Assembly (NCBI GenBank): GCA_019307815.1
Contig: JAFDIV010000014.1
Coordinates: 1-64,000, forward strand
Length of the DNA stretch: 64,000 bases
Origin: Deltaproteobacteria bacterium
GTDB taxonomy: Bacteria; Desulfobacterota; DSM-4660; Desulfatiglandales; Desulfatiglandaceae
Direction of reading: 5' to 3'
The notes under the pieces: generated by a model
Seen by the model: the letters and a program-made list of their open reading frames with translations, nothing else
Databases searched by the model: none
Told to the model about the DNA's origin: nothing
Position numbers and translations under genes: made by a program
Part shown: positions 42,122-51,744 of the stretch, one piece after another
Position numbering within the stretch: the stretch's first letter is position 1
Layout of the letters: every line of letters begins with the position of its first letter

Positions 42122-42640
42122 TTACTTCGGCACTAAAAGCATACTAATGGTATTTCTTCCTTCTTGTCTAGGTGGCTGTTCAATAGTTCCTTTTTCTTCT
42201 ACCTCTTCTGCCACCCGTTTCAACAACTCATACCCCATATCCATATAAGCCATCTCCCTGCCCCGAAAGAAAACCACCACCTTGACTCGGTTCTTTTTGT
42301 CCAGGAATTTCTGGATATGCCTTATCTTGAAGTTGAGGTCATGCTCATCGGTATGGGGTCTGAGCTTAACCTCCTTTACCTGGAAGACCTTACTCTTCTT
42401 TCGGGCCTCTTGCAACTTCTTGCTGGCCTGGTACTTGAATTTCCCAAAATCCATGATCCTGCACACGGGCGGATCCGATTTCGGCGAGACCTCCACCAAA
42501 TCCAGGCCCTCCTCTTTTGCTACGCGAAGGGCTTCATGAATGGGCAGGATCCCCAATTGCTGGCCTTCCACGGAGATCAGTCTAACGTTTCGTGCCTTAA
42601 TCTGCTCGTTAACCCTTACGTCGGTGTACTTCTTTGCTAT
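42122..42640 (-). CDS. infC: Translation initiation factor IF-3 with AUA start codon
   Basis: IF-3 keeps the 30S subunit free and checks start-codon pairing. The conserved N-terminus KYTDVRVNEQIKARNVRLIS lies before the first standard start codon (GTG 42571), so translation must begin upstream. The only suitable position is an ATA at 42640, directly after the thrS stop, with AAGGAGG six bases upstream. This gives 172 residues, the usual IF-3 length. Rare start codons allow IF-3 to repress its own synthesis, known for AUU in Escherichia coli. The C-terminal domain is complete. Confidence 0.92.
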   Translation of the reverse strand: MAKKYTDVRVNEQIKARNVRLISVEGQQLGILPIHEALRVAKEEGLDLVEVSPKSDPPVCRIMDFGKFKYQASKKLQEARKKSKVFQVKEVKLRPHTDEHDLNFKIRHIQKFLDKKNRVKVVVFFRGREMAYMDMGYELLKRVAEEVEEKGTIEQPPRQEGRNTISMLLVPK

Positions 42641-42643
42641 GGC

Positions 42644-44566
42644 TTACCTCCTTTGGCTGCATTCCTCTTTAATGCGTTCAATGAACGCCCCAATACTCAT
42701 TAGAGGTAGATTTTCCCCACTTCTAAGCCGCGGGGTAATCCCCTCTTGCTCCACCTCCTTATCTCCCACTATCAACATGTAGGGAATTTTAAGGAGCTGG
42801 GCCTCCCGCACCTTAAGGCCCAGTTTCTCGTTTCTGAAATCGCCTTTCACGCGAATTTCCGCGGCCTTGAGCGTCTCCAAGACCTTTTCCCCATAAGGAA
42901 TATGCCTGTCAGTGACTGTAAGCAATATAGCCTGTACAGGGGAAAGCCAGGTGGGAAAAGCACCTGCATAGTGCTCGATCAGTATTCCTATGAATCGTTC
43001 AATAGCACCCAGTATGACCCGATGAATCATGGCGGGCCTATGCTTTTCCCCGTCCTTGCCTATATAATAAAGATCAAATCGTTCAGGCAATGTAAAATCA
43101 CACTGGATGGTGGCACATTGCCACTGCCTTCCCAAAGCGTCCCTGAGCTTGACATCTATCTTTGGCCCGTAGAATGCCCCTTCGCCCTCATTGACCTCAT
43201 AGGGTAAGCCATTGTCGTCCATGGCATTCATGAGCGCTTGGGTAGCCATTTCCCAGTCTTGGTCACTGCCGATGGATTTTTCCGGCCGAGTGCTGATTTC
43301 TAGGTCATAGTCAAAATTGAAAATACCCATCACGTCTTTGACAAAGTCCAAAACACCCTTGATCTCCTGGTTCAGTTGCTCCGGGGCACAGATAATATGC
43401 GCATCATCCTGTGTAAATTCCCTTACACGCAACAACCCATGAAGAACCCCTGAACGCTCATGCCGGTGCACAGTGCCCAGCTCAAAATACCGTTTTGGCA
43501 AATCCCTATAGCTCCTTATCTTGGAGCGGTAAATCAACATGTGTGCCAGGCAGTTCATGGGCTTAATGCCATAGGACTGTTCGTCTATTACCGTAAAATA
43601 CATGTTTTCTCGATAGTTTTCAAAGTGCCCCGATTTCTTCCACAATTCGGTCTTCAATATCTGGGGGCCCTTCACCAGTTCATAGCCACGCTTGAGATGT
43701 TCTTTGATCTCAAATTCTTCGATGATATGCCGCAGCATAGCGCCATTGGGATGCCATACGACCATTCCTGCGCCTATTTCGTCATAGGTGTTGAATATCT
43801 CCAACTGCGGACCCAGGCGCACGTGATTTCTCTTGCGGGCCTCCTCCAGCCTCTGGAGATAGGCCTTAAGCTCATTCTTGTTGGGAAAGGCCACGCCATA
43901 GATCCGGCTCAGCATGGTGCGCCTTTCATCTCCCCGCCAATAGGCTCCAGCCACTTTCGTTAGCTTATAGGCCTTTATCATCCCAGTGGAAGGAATATGC
44001 GGACCCCTGCACAAATCTGTAAACGTACCCTGGGTATAAAGGGAAACCTTGTCATCCTGGATATCATTCAAGAGTTCAATCTTGTAACTCTCTCCTGCTT
44101 CTTCAAAGAAGCGAAGGGCCTCCTCTTTGCTTACCTCTTTTCGCACAAAGGGATAATCTGCCTTGATGATTTCTGCCATCTTCTCTTCAATCTTGGGCAG
44201 ATCCTCTTCCTTGAATGGCCGCTCATAATCAAAATCATAATAGAAGCCATCCTCAATGGCCGGTCCGATAGTTACCTTTACACCTGGGAAAAGCTCCTTG
44301 ACGGCCATGGCCATTACGTGGGAGGTACTGTGCCTGAGCACTTCGAGCCCCTCTGGAGAATCAATATACACGGGATCCAGCCTGGAGTTGCCATCCAGGG
44401 GAGTGGAAAGGTCCCGCAACTGGCCGTTCACCTTTACTGCCACTGCCTCCCCAAGGCGTCTCACCTTGAATCGCTTTAGGGCCTCATATGCAGTGAGGGA
44501 CTCGGCCTGGATCACCTGGGAATCTCCCTCTTGAATTTGAATATGGTAATCCTTCATCTCAGCCAT
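42644..44566 (-). CDS. thrS: Threonyl-tRNA synthetase
   Basis: ThrRS charges tRNA-Thr and edits serine. The 640-residue protein has a TGS domain, an editing domain ([17 protein letters not shown]), the catalytic core with zinc-ligand Cys in [12 protein letters not shown], and a C-terminal anticodon-binding domain ([18 protein letters not shown]). The ATG at 44566 is chosen; TTG 44572 and ATG 44557 are alternatives. Its last codons (AGG AGG) form the ribosome binding site of infC. A hairpin and T-rich tract lie just upstream. Confidence 0.95.
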   Translation of the reverse strand: MAEMKDYHIQIQEGDSQVIQAESLTAYEALKRFKVRRLGEAVAVKVNGQLRDLSTPLDGNSRLDPVYIDSPEGLEVLRHSTSHVMAMAVKELFPGVKVTIGPAIEDGFYYDFDYERPFKEEDLPKIEEKMAEIIKADYPFVRKEVSKEEALRFFEEAGESYKIELLNDIQDDKVSLYTQGTFTDLCRGPHIPSTGMIKAYKLTKVAGAYWRGDERRTMLSRIYGVAFPNKNELKAYLQRLEEARKRNHVRLGPQLEIFNTYDEIGAGMVVWHPNGAMLRHIIEEFEIKEHLKRGYELVKGPQILKTELWKKSGHFENYRENMYFTVIDEQSYGIKPMNCLAHMLIYRSKIRSYRDLPKRYFELGTVHRHERSGVLHGLLRVREFTQDDAHIICAPEQLNQEIKGVLDFVKDVMGIFNFDYDLEISTRPEKSIGSDQDWEMATQALMNAMDDNGLPYEVNEGEGAFYGPKIDVKLRDALGRQWQCATIQCDFTLPERFDLYYIGKDGEKHRPAMIHRVILGAIERFIGILIEHYAGAFPTWLSPVQAILLTVTDRHIPYGEKVLETLKAAEIRVKGDFRNEKLGLKVREAQLLKIPYMLIVGDKEVEQEGITPRLRSGENLPLMSIGAFIERIKEECSQRR

Positions 44567-44570
44567 GCCC

Positions 44571-44618
44571 AAAGAAAATAAGGCATCTGAATGAAGCCAT
44601 TCCCTACTTCAGATGCCT
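44571..44618 (-). terminator. Terminator-like hairpin in the thrS leader (possible attenuator)
   Basis: AGGCATCTGAA at 44581-44591 is the reverse complement of TTCAGATGCCT at 44608-44618, giving an 11-bp perfect stem. On the minus strand it is followed by TATTTTCTTT, which ends just before the thrS start. A terminator between the promoter and the first gene of an operon suggests attenuation. No T-box motif is recognised in the leader. Confidence 0.6.
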
Positions 44619-44663
44619 CTCAATTGTTAGTCTATTTAAGGTGAAAATTCGTGAATCCAACTT

Positions 44664-44693
44664 ATTATAATCTTTTTCTCCTTACAACAGCAA
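44664..44693 (-). promoter_or_regulatory. Promoter of the thrS operon
   Basis: On the minus strand TTGCTG (44693-44688) and TATAAT (44669-44664) are spaced by 18 bp, about 100 bp upstream of the thrS ATG and just before the leader hairpin. Confidence 0.5.
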
Positions 44694-44826
44694 GATTAAC
44701 TTGGTCCTACGCAATAGAAAGTCTTCCAGTCGGCAGGAAGCTTAATATTTATAATCGATAACCTAAAGAAATGCAAGAAAAAAATAAAAAATCGCCCTCC
44801 TTGGATCTTCTCCCCCTTACAAAAAT

Positions 44827-44846
44827 AGGTCGCCCAAAGGCGACCT
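44827..44846 (-). terminator. Rho-independent terminator after tRNA-Val
   Basis: AGGTCGCC and GGCGACCT form an 8-bp stem with a four-base loop; on the minus strand ATTTTTGT follows. It lies 18 bp beyond the CCA end of tRNA-Val. Confidence 0.75.
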
Positions 44847-44863
44847 AACCCAACTTTTCATTG

Positions 44864-44939
44864 TGGTAGGCACGACGAGATTTGAACTCGTGACCCCTAC
44901 CGTGTCAGGGTAGTGCTCTCCCCCTGAGCTACGTGCCTA
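44864..44939 (-). tRNA. tRNA-Val (GAC anticodon)
   Basis: The minus strand reads as a full cloverleaf: acceptor stem TAGGCAC/GTGCCTA, D arm GCTCAGGGGGAGAGC, anticodon stem CTACC/GGTAG with loop CTGACAC (anticodon GAC), TPsiC arm CGAGTTCAAATCTCG, and an encoded CCA at 44866-44864. It is the last feature of the long minus-strand run and has its own terminator. Confidence 0.93.
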
Positions 44940-44980
44940 TTATTTAAAAAATTATCAACCCTCTTTTCCAATGTCAAGCC

Positions 44981-45544
44981 TTATCCTTTGTCACCAGAGG
45001 AGTGGTTATGCCTTTGACCATTGCCTATAATATGGAACCAATAGTACATATAATGGAGGCCGGAACTAATGGTAAAAAGGCCGGTAAGCCAAAATATGCC
45101 CCTCTGAAACCCCTTTGAAAAATGGAAATAATCCAAAGATAGAACCACAAAGACAGTGGCCAGTTGCAGGCAGGTAGTGGCTTTGCTTAGCAATGAAGGT
45201 CGGATAGTTACCTGTAAGTTATTGAGGAAGAGTACCAGCACCCCCAAAAGTATCAAGATATCCCGGCTTATCACGATCACGGTCAACCACGGGGGTACAA
45301 ACTGGCGTATGGAAAGCACCACAAAGGCGGCCACAAGAAGGATCTTATCTGCCAGGGGGTCCAGATAGGAGCCCAGTGTGCTTTTCTGATTAAACAGCCT
45401 TGCCACAAGGCCGTCTGCTCCGTCGCTCAGTCCCGCGATGACAAATACCACAAGTGCAGGAAGGAACCTCTCATTGATCAGATAGATAATAAAGATAGGG
45501 GCAAGAATAATACGCAAGCTAGTAATAAGATTAGGTACTGTCAT
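44981..45544 (-). CDS. pgsA: CDP-diacylglycerol-glycerol-3-phosphate phosphatidyltransferase
   Basis: PgsA makes phosphatidylglycerolphosphate in the membrane. The CDP-alcohol phosphotransferase motif is complete: SDGADGLVARLF with GSYLDPLADK, giving the D-G-x2-A-R-x8-G-x3-D-x3-D pattern. About five hydrophobic helices are seen. The start MTVPNLITSLRI at 45544 follows AGGCGGGA and gives 187 residues; the open frame runs to 45601. It follows the FlgT-like gene. Confidence 0.9.
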   Translation of the reverse strand: MTVPNLITSLRIILAPIFIIYLINERFLPALVVFVIAGLSDGADGLVARLFNQKSTLGSYLDPLADKILLVAAFVVLSIRQFVPPWLTVIVISRDILILLGVLVLFLNNLQVTIRPSLLSKATTCLQLATVFVVLSLDYFHFSKGFQRGIFWLTGLFTISSGLHYMYYWFHIIGNGQRHNHSSGDKG

Positions 45545-45590
45545 GTTTCCCGCCTGAAGTCCAATCATTTCTCTTGGATTGCAAACTCGC

Positions 45591-46847
45591 TTACTGCCCA
45601 ATTAGCAATGTGACCTCATCTCCCTGCTGTTCTACACCCTTAATGGGCACAGGCAGTCCATCGTGATACATTACCAAATTGGCAAATTTGTTCTTGTCTC
45701 CCTGGAACTCTACCTCGAACGAGACAAAATGGCTGCCAATTCGGCTCTGGGTGAAACGCTTCACCCCTGGAATCTCCTTGCTAATGAAATCCCTTAGCCT
45801 TTTATATTGGACATAACTTTCAAGTCCTTTTAAAGTCACTACAAAATGGCTATACGCCTGCTGCACAGCCCCACCAGCCTCTTCAATACAGGACTCAAGT
45901 CGGGGCATCATCTGGCGGATCGTCTCATCCAAGGCATTAACAATCTCTTCACGACTCTGCGCACTTCCCCCTGTCCAGGCCTGTGTAAGCTGGCAGTATT
46001 CTGTACCGTCGCTCACCCTGACTACCTGAAAGGCTACGGAGATTCCCCCGTCCTGGCCGATCAAGCTCTTACCATACAACACCACATCCGCGTCAAATAC
46101 CTCACCCCATTTGCTGATGGAAGAAAGATCCAGCTCGCCCCGCCTCATCTCAGCAGAGACCCCTGATGGGGGCAAGGAAACAGTGCGATTAATAAGGTCA
46201 AAACCCTTATCCTGGAAGGCCCTGAAAAGGGCCAGCTCCGTGGGATTCAGCGGCGACAGCTCATCAGGGCTGGACCACCAGTACTTCAACTTGCCTGCTT
46301 CCTCTTCTCCAACCAGGAAAAGCAACTTAATGGCCCTGGTCTCCGTTTGTAATAATCCTGCCTCCTGTAGTCGGTCTCCAGCAAGCTTCTCATTTACCTT
46401 AATCTGTAAAAGCAGGGCGTAATGATCCCCTACTTGTGCTTCCCTAACAATGTAATAATTTTCAACCAGCTCATTAGCCCTGGGGATAACCCCTTCCACA
46501 AGCCGGTCCAAATATTCGGCCGCAGCCTTTTCTCCAAGACGCCTCACCAAGTAATGCTCCACTCCCCTCTCAATGGCAGAGGAGACCGCCTTCTGCTTGG
46601 CAGCGGCAATATTATCGTCAATAATCTTCGCCATACCCAAAGATAGTATGGAATTTCCCTTTTCTGAACCCTGTTGGTCTTGGCAATGAGCAGGCTGGTG
46701 TCCAAGGCCGGAAAATATAATCATGCTGTACAAGAGAAAAAGCAAAAAGCGTTTCACACCAGTAACTCTTGTTTCCTTGGCTGCAACTCCAATTACATTG
46801 GATTTTCTCCTCACCGCCAAATCTCCTTCACCTGTTCTCCCTGACAA
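45591..46847 (-). CDS. Exported protein with FlgT-like N-terminal domain, function unknown
   Basis: A signal sequence lies near residues 30-56 (RFLLFLLYSMIIFSGLG, cleavage near AHCQD), so the true start may be an internal codon nearer to it. The mature part begins with GMAKIIDDNIAAAKQKAVSSAI, resembling the N-terminal domain of flagellar FlgT and related outer-membrane proteins. The rest has two further mixed alpha-beta regions, one similar to curli-type CsgG-like folds (DADVVLYGKSL). Length is up to 418 residues. It is in a row with two other exported proteins. Confidence 0.6.
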   Translation of the reverse strand: MSGRTGEGDLAVRRKSNVIGVAAKETRVTGVKRFLLFLLYSMIIFSGLGHQPAHCQDQQGSEKGNSILSLGMAKIIDDNIAAAKQKAVSSAIERGVEHYLVRRLGEKAAAEYLDRLVEGVIPRANELVENYYIVREAQVGDHYALLLQIKVNEKLAGDRLQEAGLLQTETRAIKLLFLVGEEEAGKLKYWWSSPDELSPLNPTELALFRAFQDKGFDLINRTVSLPPSGVSAEMRRGELDLSSISKWGEVFDADVVLYGKSLIGQDGGISVAFQVVRVSDGTEYCQLTQAWTGGSAQSREEIVNALDETIRQMMPRLESCIEEAGGAVQQAYSHFVVTLKGLESYVQYKRLRDFISKEIPGVKRFTQSRIGSHFVSFEVEFQGDKNKFANLVMYHDGLPVPIKGVEQQGDEVTLLIGQ

Positions 46848-46929
46848 TTTACTGAAGCATTACGGTCCCTATCTATGCTATGGTCCTGAATTTTTAAGGA
46901 ATTTATCCAGCATAATTGAGCCTACAGCA

Positions 46930-48096
46930 TCACCTTCTTGGGAAAACCCGTGCATGGTATGAGAGGACTAGGAGCGCAAGTTTATCTTTTAGCCGTCGAA
47001 TGGCCAAAAGTGCATCCGCCCCTGAAATCAATTCCATAGGGTCAAAAAGCCCATCCTGCGGTCCCATGATCTTTTCCTTTACTGCACATACCATAACATC
47101 ACTAAAATAGGGGGCGTTTTTGCTCACATCCTCAAAAGGGGATTTCCTTTTTTTTAATTGTGTACCCAATCCCGGTTTCTTTTCAACCTTTCTAAGTATA
47201 TCGGCAAGCATTGTGGCAAAATCCGATCGTGTTACAGGTCGGTCCGGGTCAAAAGACCCCTCGGGCAACAGGGTCAACCCTTGGATCCCCAAACGAAGTA
47301 CTTGGCTGATCTCTTCCTTGTAAACATGTCTTGCAGCGTCTTCAGGCAGTACCAGTCCCTTGGTGGGCAAGGCCATATCCACAAGGCCTGCGCGCACATA
47401 GAGCTTGTCAATCCCCAATTCTCGCACAAACAGGGCAGCAGCTTCGGCCCTAGTAATTGAAGCCTTTAGGGCAAGTCTCTTGCCGAGAGCGCTATCTGGC
47501 CTTGCCTCTAGTATCTTTTCTATCATTACAAGCTCTTTTTCCGCCCTCTCACTGAGTTCTCCACGCATTACAATGGCCTTTTTGAAGGCCCAGGATGCCT
47601 TTAAAAAACGATGTGCCTCTCGATAAGCCACCCCCATATAATAGTAATGAATTGATAGATTTGGCTGCTCCTCCAAGGCCTTACGAAAATACCTCTCAGC
47701 CTCTTCCATCCATCGCGGCCCTTTCTGCAATGTTATTAATCGCAAAAATCCCACATCCGCCAAGGCCTTGTCTTCGTCCGTAACCGCCCAGACCGCCGCC
47801 TTTTCCATCGCCTCAAAGGCGGCCTCAAAACACTCCTTCATGCCCAGGGCAAGCCCCAAACCACGATAAGCCGGGGAATAGCTAGGATCCAACTCCACAG
47901 CCTTGCTGAATTCCCGCCTTGCGTCCTCTATCCTGTTCAATTCCAGCAGTCTGAACCCGCTCATAACCCGATGCTTGGGCGAATCAAACACAATCTCTTT
48001 GGACACTCCAGCACACCCTGCCAACAATAACAGCACTGTGCAAATGCCCCATGCAACCATAAGGCCCTTCCGGGCGGATTTACTGAAGCCCACCAT
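46930..48096 (-). CDS. TPR lipoprotein with C-terminal SLH domains
   Basis: The 388-residue protein has a lipoprotein signal with lipobox LLAGC near residue 27, tetratricopeptide repeats in about 40-200 (ARREFSKAVELDPSYSPAYRGLGLAL and following), and S-layer homology regions in the last 170 residues (TRAEAAALFVRELG, VTRSDFATMLADILRK, FEDV). TPRs mediate protein contacts, and SLH domains can attach to cell-wall polymers or occur in outer-membrane proteins. It is flanked by the LPP20-like and FlgT-like genes on the same strand. The role is unknown. Confidence 0.75.
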   Translation of the reverse strand: MVGFSKSARKGLMVAWGICTVLLLLAGCAGVSKEIVFDSPKHRVMSGFRLLELNRIEDARREFSKAVELDPSYSPAYRGLGLALGMKECFEAAFEAMEKAAVWAVTDEDKALADVGFLRLITLQKGPRWMEEAERYFRKALEEQPNLSIHYYYMGVAYREAHRFLKASWAFKKAIVMRGELSERAEKELVMIEKILEARPDSALGKRLALKASITRAEAAALFVRELGIDKLYVRAGLVDMALPTKGLVLPEDAARHVYKEEISQVLRLGIQGLTLLPEGSFDPDRPVTRSDFATMLADILRKVEKKPGLGTQLKKRKSPFEDVSKNAPYFSDVMVCAVKEKIMGPQDGLFDPMELISGADALLAIRRLKDKLALLVLSYHARVFPRR

Positions 48097-48272
48097 AAGA
48101 ACTCCTTCTCATCTGGATCCATAAATTAGCCACGTGGCCCTGATACATAACGCGATTTATCGCCTCAAGCCCAGTGGTCCCCCTACCCGCCTCGGACGGG
48201 CAAGGCTGCAGGCCTGATCCTAACACCAGGCTACACTGATTCCTTACTTCAATGCTCATACAAAGAAGCCCC

Positions 48273-49121
48273 CTAATCAACCAAAAACACCACCCGACAC
48301 TTCTGAAAAAGCCTCACGTTTCTGGGATCAGATCGGATTTTTTCGGCATCAGCATTCGTGACCATTACTACTGTAGGCCGATCTTTCAAAACGCGAAGGG
48401 CCTTTAGCGTCAGGGGTCTTTGTCCTAGCCATAACTTCCTGATTCGCGAATCAGGGGGCTTGACATACTTTACCATACCTTTTCTAATAACGTACTCTCT
48501 GCTTACATATACCGGGCCAAAGACCTCCTCCCCGTGCTCATCAACAATCCTGGGAATCAGGCACGGCCTGAACCCTATACCCCTACAGTCTAAAATAAGG
48601 CCAGTATGTTCCTTATTCTTTTTCATTGGAGGTGATGAGGGCTGGACAATGGGTGAAATTTTTCGGATCGAAGGAGGGAGCAATATCTCACCGAGGTCAG
48701 CACTGAGCTTAACGGCCACAATAACACGAACCTCCTTCTGGTCACTAAAAGCAATATTGACAATTTCTGCGCCCTTATCGCTCCAGAGCAACCTTTTCAG
48801 CTTACCTTCACTGGCCTCTGTCCAATCCCCTACCTTGGACCGGGAATCAACGGGTATATTTTTGATCAGTTTAAGGAGATTTGCTCTGGCCGCAGCTACG
48901 GCCGCCTTTTTTGCAACAGATCTGGCTTGGGCTTCGCTATCAGTCACTGGGGGAAAGCAGGCCTCACCCACAGCCTCCACAATAAGATTGGTCCAGTCAA
49001 TTTTTCCAAATTTTAGTACCTGGATATAGTTTTGGGCAAATGCCATAGCCGGCAATGTCAGCCAAGTGGCAAAAGCAATTGCTAAGACAAGCGCTACTTT
49101 CTTGTTATTACCCATGTACAA
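48273..49121 (-). CDS. LPP20-like exported protein, function unknown
   Basis: The protein has a signal peptide (KVALVLAIAFATWLTLPAMAFAQ) and an LPP20/FlgP-like domain, seen as EAQARSVAKKAAVAAARANLLKLIKNI. The second half is a mixed fold with TGLILDCRGIGFRPCLIP and TVVMVTNADAEKIRSD. LPP20-family proteins include FlgP of the flagellar outer-membrane ring, but no flagellar genes are nearby. The start overlaps miaA by 14 bases, or less if the ATG at 49115 is used. Length is 282 residues. Confidence 0.65.
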   Translation of the reverse strand: MYMGNNKKVALVLAIAFATWLTLPAMAFAQNYIQVLKFGKIDWTNLIVEAVGEACFPPVTDSEAQARSVAKKAAVAAARANLLKLIKNIPVDSRSKVGDWTEASEGKLKRLLWSDKGAEIVNIAFSDQKEVRVIVAVKLSADLGEILLPPSIRKISPIVQPSSPPMKKNKEHTGLILDCRGIGFRPCLIPRIVDEHGEEVFGPVYVSREYVIRKGMVKYVKPPDSRIRKLWLGQRPLTLKALRVLKDRPTVVMVTNADAEKIRSDPRNVRLFQKCRVVFLVD

Positions 49122-50034
49122 ACTCTTCTATCTTTTTTAAAATATCATGGTATTGATCAGGTTGCACCCAGTGGGCCTTTGGTTCGGCACGGAACCATGT
49201 GAGTTGTCTCTTGGCATATCTCCGGGTATCCCTTTGCAAATCCTCAATGGCCTCGTCAAGGCCGCATTCTCCCATAATGTAGCTCACCATATGCCTATAG
49301 CCAATGGCCTGCATTGGTTTAAGGTGTCGGGAATACCCCTTTTCAAGCAATTTCCTGGTTTCATCCACAAGCCCCCTTTCCACCATCTCCACGCTTCTTC
49401 GGTTGATACGCTCATAGAGGATTTGTCTATCGAGATAAAGACAAAATTGGAGATCCTCCAAGGGTCTTTCTTGAAAACCATGCTTCTGGCCTAGCTCAGA
49501 GGGCCGTCTTCCGGTCAGCTCATATATTTCAAGGGCCCTTGTGACACGTATTTTATCATTGGGATGGATCTTTTGAGCAGCCTCCGGGTCCACATTAGTT
49601 AGCCTGGCATGCATTTCTTGCGGCCCATATGCCTCGTACTCATGGATCAAACGCGCCCTTAAATCAGGATCAGGAGGTGGGCAGGAAAACAGCCCTCCTA
49701 GCAATGTCCTTATATATAACCCAGTCCCACCCACCACAATACATATCTTACCCCTTCCCACAATGTCCTCTATACAAGAAAGCGCCAGAGACCTGTATAT
49801 AGCCGCATTAAAGGGTTCATCAGGATAGACCACATCCAGGAGATGATGTACAACCTTGCTTCGTTCCTCAGCCGTGGGTTTCGCAGTACCGATATCCATC
49901 CCTCTATAAACCTGCATGGAATCGGCGTTTACTATTTCAGCTCCCAACTCCTGGCCCAATGCAATGGCAAGGGATGTCTTTCCCGTGGCAGTGGGGCCTG
50001 CGATAATGATAACTTTGGGCCTATCCTGAGCCAT
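49108..50034 (-). CDS. miaA: tRNA dimethylallyltransferase MiaA
   Basis: MiaA adds the isopentenyl group to A37 of tRNAs that read UNN codons. The P-loop GPTATGKTS is at 12-20, followed by NADSMQVYRGMDIGTAKP and VVGGTGLYI. Length is 308 residues. It follows mutL with three bases between, and overlaps the LPP20-like gene. The mutL-miaA pairing is conserved in many bacteria. Confidence 0.94.
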   Translation of the reverse strand: MAQDRPKVIIIAGPTATGKTSLAIALGQELGAEIVNADSMQVYRGMDIGTAKPTAEERSKVVHHLLDVVYPDEPFNAAIYRSLALSCIEDIVGRGKICIVVGGTGLYIRTLLGGLFSCPPPDPDLRARLIHEYEAYGPQEMHARLTNVDPEAAQKIHPNDKIRVTRALEIYELTGRRPSELGQKHGFQERPLEDLQFCLYLDRQILYERINRRSVEMVERGLVDETRKLLEKGYSRHLKPMQAIGYRHMVSYIMGECGLDEAIEDLQRDTRRYAKRQLTWFRAEPKAHWVQPDQYHDILKKIEEFVHG

Positions 50035-50037
50035 AGC

Positions 50038-51744
50038 TCAAACCACCCTCTTGAACATCCTCTCCAGCTCATAATAGGTAATTGTCCTGGTAATGGGCCG
50101 ACCATGGGGACAGTTGGTGGGAAGGCGCAATCGGTTGAGCTGGGCGAGAAGGGCTGTCATTTCTGCCATGCTCATAGTATGGCCAGCCCTAATGGCACCG
50201 TGGCAAGCCATAATGGTGATCACATGCTCCAAAATAGACCCTTTATCCACAGGCCCCTCTTTTAGCGCCCCAATCAACTCCACCAGTAACTGATCCCAGT
50301 CGGCATTTTCTAACATAGATGGGACAGCACGCAAAAGCACTGCCTCTCCACCAAAATCCTCCACATCAATTCCCAACTCGGACAGAACTTCACCTCTTTT
50401 TTCCAACGTCCGCTTTTCGCTAACGCTCAAATCAATCCTTTTGGGCACAAGCAGATTCTGAACCTCAAGTCCCGATTTCTTTACCTGCTCCATGAGCTTC
50501 TCATAGAGCACCCTTTCATGGGCTGCATGCTGATCAACGATCATAAGGCCGTTTCGATCCTGACACAGGATATATGTCCTGTTTAACTGCCCTATTACCG
50601 TGATTTGTTCGTCAAAAAGGGGAACTTGAACAGAATCCGTGGTCAGAGGAAAGCTAACAGGTTTGGTAGCTGGCGAGGATGGCTCCCACCGTACTTCTAC
50701 AGGCTCCTGAACCTCACCTTCTCTATCCCACGTGGAACTACCAGGATAGATGTGAATCCGGCGGCCAAGAGCACTGTCAACCAGCCTCATAATACTCTGA
50801 AACAGGAGACCTGGCTGTCGGAATCGAACCTCTTGTTTGGCCGGATGTACATTGACGTCCACTTGAGAAGGCTCGGTTTCAATGAATAAAACCACCTGGG
50901 GGTATGCTCCCTTCATGAGCCTCTGACCATAGCCATCCATGATCGCCCGGTTTATCAGGCGATCCTTCACGTTCCGTCTGTTAACATAAACATATATTCG
51001 ATCCGCCCTGCTGCGGCTGAACTCTGCGGGGGCTGCATATACGGTCATACTAAGCCCTGATTTGTTAAACGTCTCCTGAACCATGCCCTCTGCCACAGAC
51101 CGGCCGAAAAGGATTGCCAGTCGGGGTATAAGCTGCTCAGAAGACGGCAAATTGATCAAGAGCTTTTGTTCATTCTCCAATTGAAAATAAATATTCTCAA
51201 AGGCCAAGGCCAGTCTTGAAAATGTGTCAATAATCTTATCCGCCTCAGTCCTTTCCCCCTTGAGAAATTTCTTCCTTGCCGGGACATTATAAAAAAGATC
51301 CCGCACCTCTACCGTGGTCCCTTCCGGTGCGCCTGTCTCTTCAATATCCTCCAATTTGCCACCGGATATCTTAAGGGTATGCCCAGCTACGGCCTCAGCC
51401 ACCTTGGATGTAATTCTCATGCGCGACACAGAAGCAATGCTGGGGAGCGCCTCTCCCCGGAAGCCCAACGAACTGATGGCGAATAGATCCTCCACACTTA
51501 AGATCTTGCTTGTAGCATGCCTTTCAATACTCAGCAAGAGATCATCCCGCGACATTCCGATTCCATTGTCGCTCACACGAATAAGGGATTTGCCGCCCCC
51601 CTCTATTCGCACCCTTATTCGGTCTGCCCCGGCGTCAATACTGTTGTCCACTAGCTCCCGAACCACAGAACTGGGTCTTTCAATGACCTCGCCAGCCGCG
51701 ATCTGGGTAGCCACCTCTTCCGATAGGATCCTTATTCTACTCAT
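50038..51744 (-). CDS. mutL: DNA mismatch repair protein MutL
   Basis: MutL couples mismatch recognition to strand incision. The N-terminal GHKL ATPase has ELVDNSIDAG, DNGIGM and GFRGEAL. The C-terminal endonuclease motif DQHAAHERVLYE matches DQHAx2Ex4E, and ACHGAIR and CPHGRP are also present, so this MutL should carry nicking activity. At 568 residues it has a short linker. No mutS is in the window. The start overlaps the phospholipase-like gene by four bases. Confidence 0.94.
   Translation of the reverse strand: MSRIRILSEEVATQIAAGEVIERPSSVVRELVDNSIDAGADRIRVRIEGGGKSLIRVSDNGIGMSRDDLLLSIERHATSKILSVEDLFAISSLGFRGEALPSIASVSRMRITSKVAEAVAGHTLKISGGKLEDIEETGAPEGTTVEVRDLFYNVPARKKFLKGERTEADKIIDTFSRLALAFENIYFQLENEQKLLINLPSSEQLIPRLAILFGRSVAEGMVQETFNKSGLSMTVYAAPAEFSRSRADRIYVYVNRRNVKDRLINRAIMDGYGQRLMKGAYPQVVLFIETEPSQVDVNVHPAKQEVRFRQPGLLFQSIMRLVDSALGRRIHIYPGSSTWDREGEVQEPVEVRWEPSSPATKPVSFPLTTDSVQVPLFDEQITVIGQLNRTYILCQDRNGLMIVDQHAAHERVLYEKLMEQVKKSGLEVQNLLVPKRIDLSVSEKRTLEKRGEVLSELGIDVEDFGGEAVLLRAVPSMLENADWDQLLVELIGALKEGPVDKGSILEHVITIMACHGAIRAGHTMSMAEMTALLAQLNRLRLPTNCPHGRPITRTITYYELERMFKRVV

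Noticed and set aside
43460-44479. Two long plus-strand open frames opposite thrS (43460-43963 and 43997-44479)
   Set aside because: They are antisense to a complete threonyl-tRNA synthetase gene and have no coding features of their own.
48097-48272. Possible small gene in the gap between the TPR-SLH and LPP20-like genes
   Set aside because: The 66-codon minus-strand frame here overlaps neighbouring genes and shows no signal, motif or ribosome binding site.
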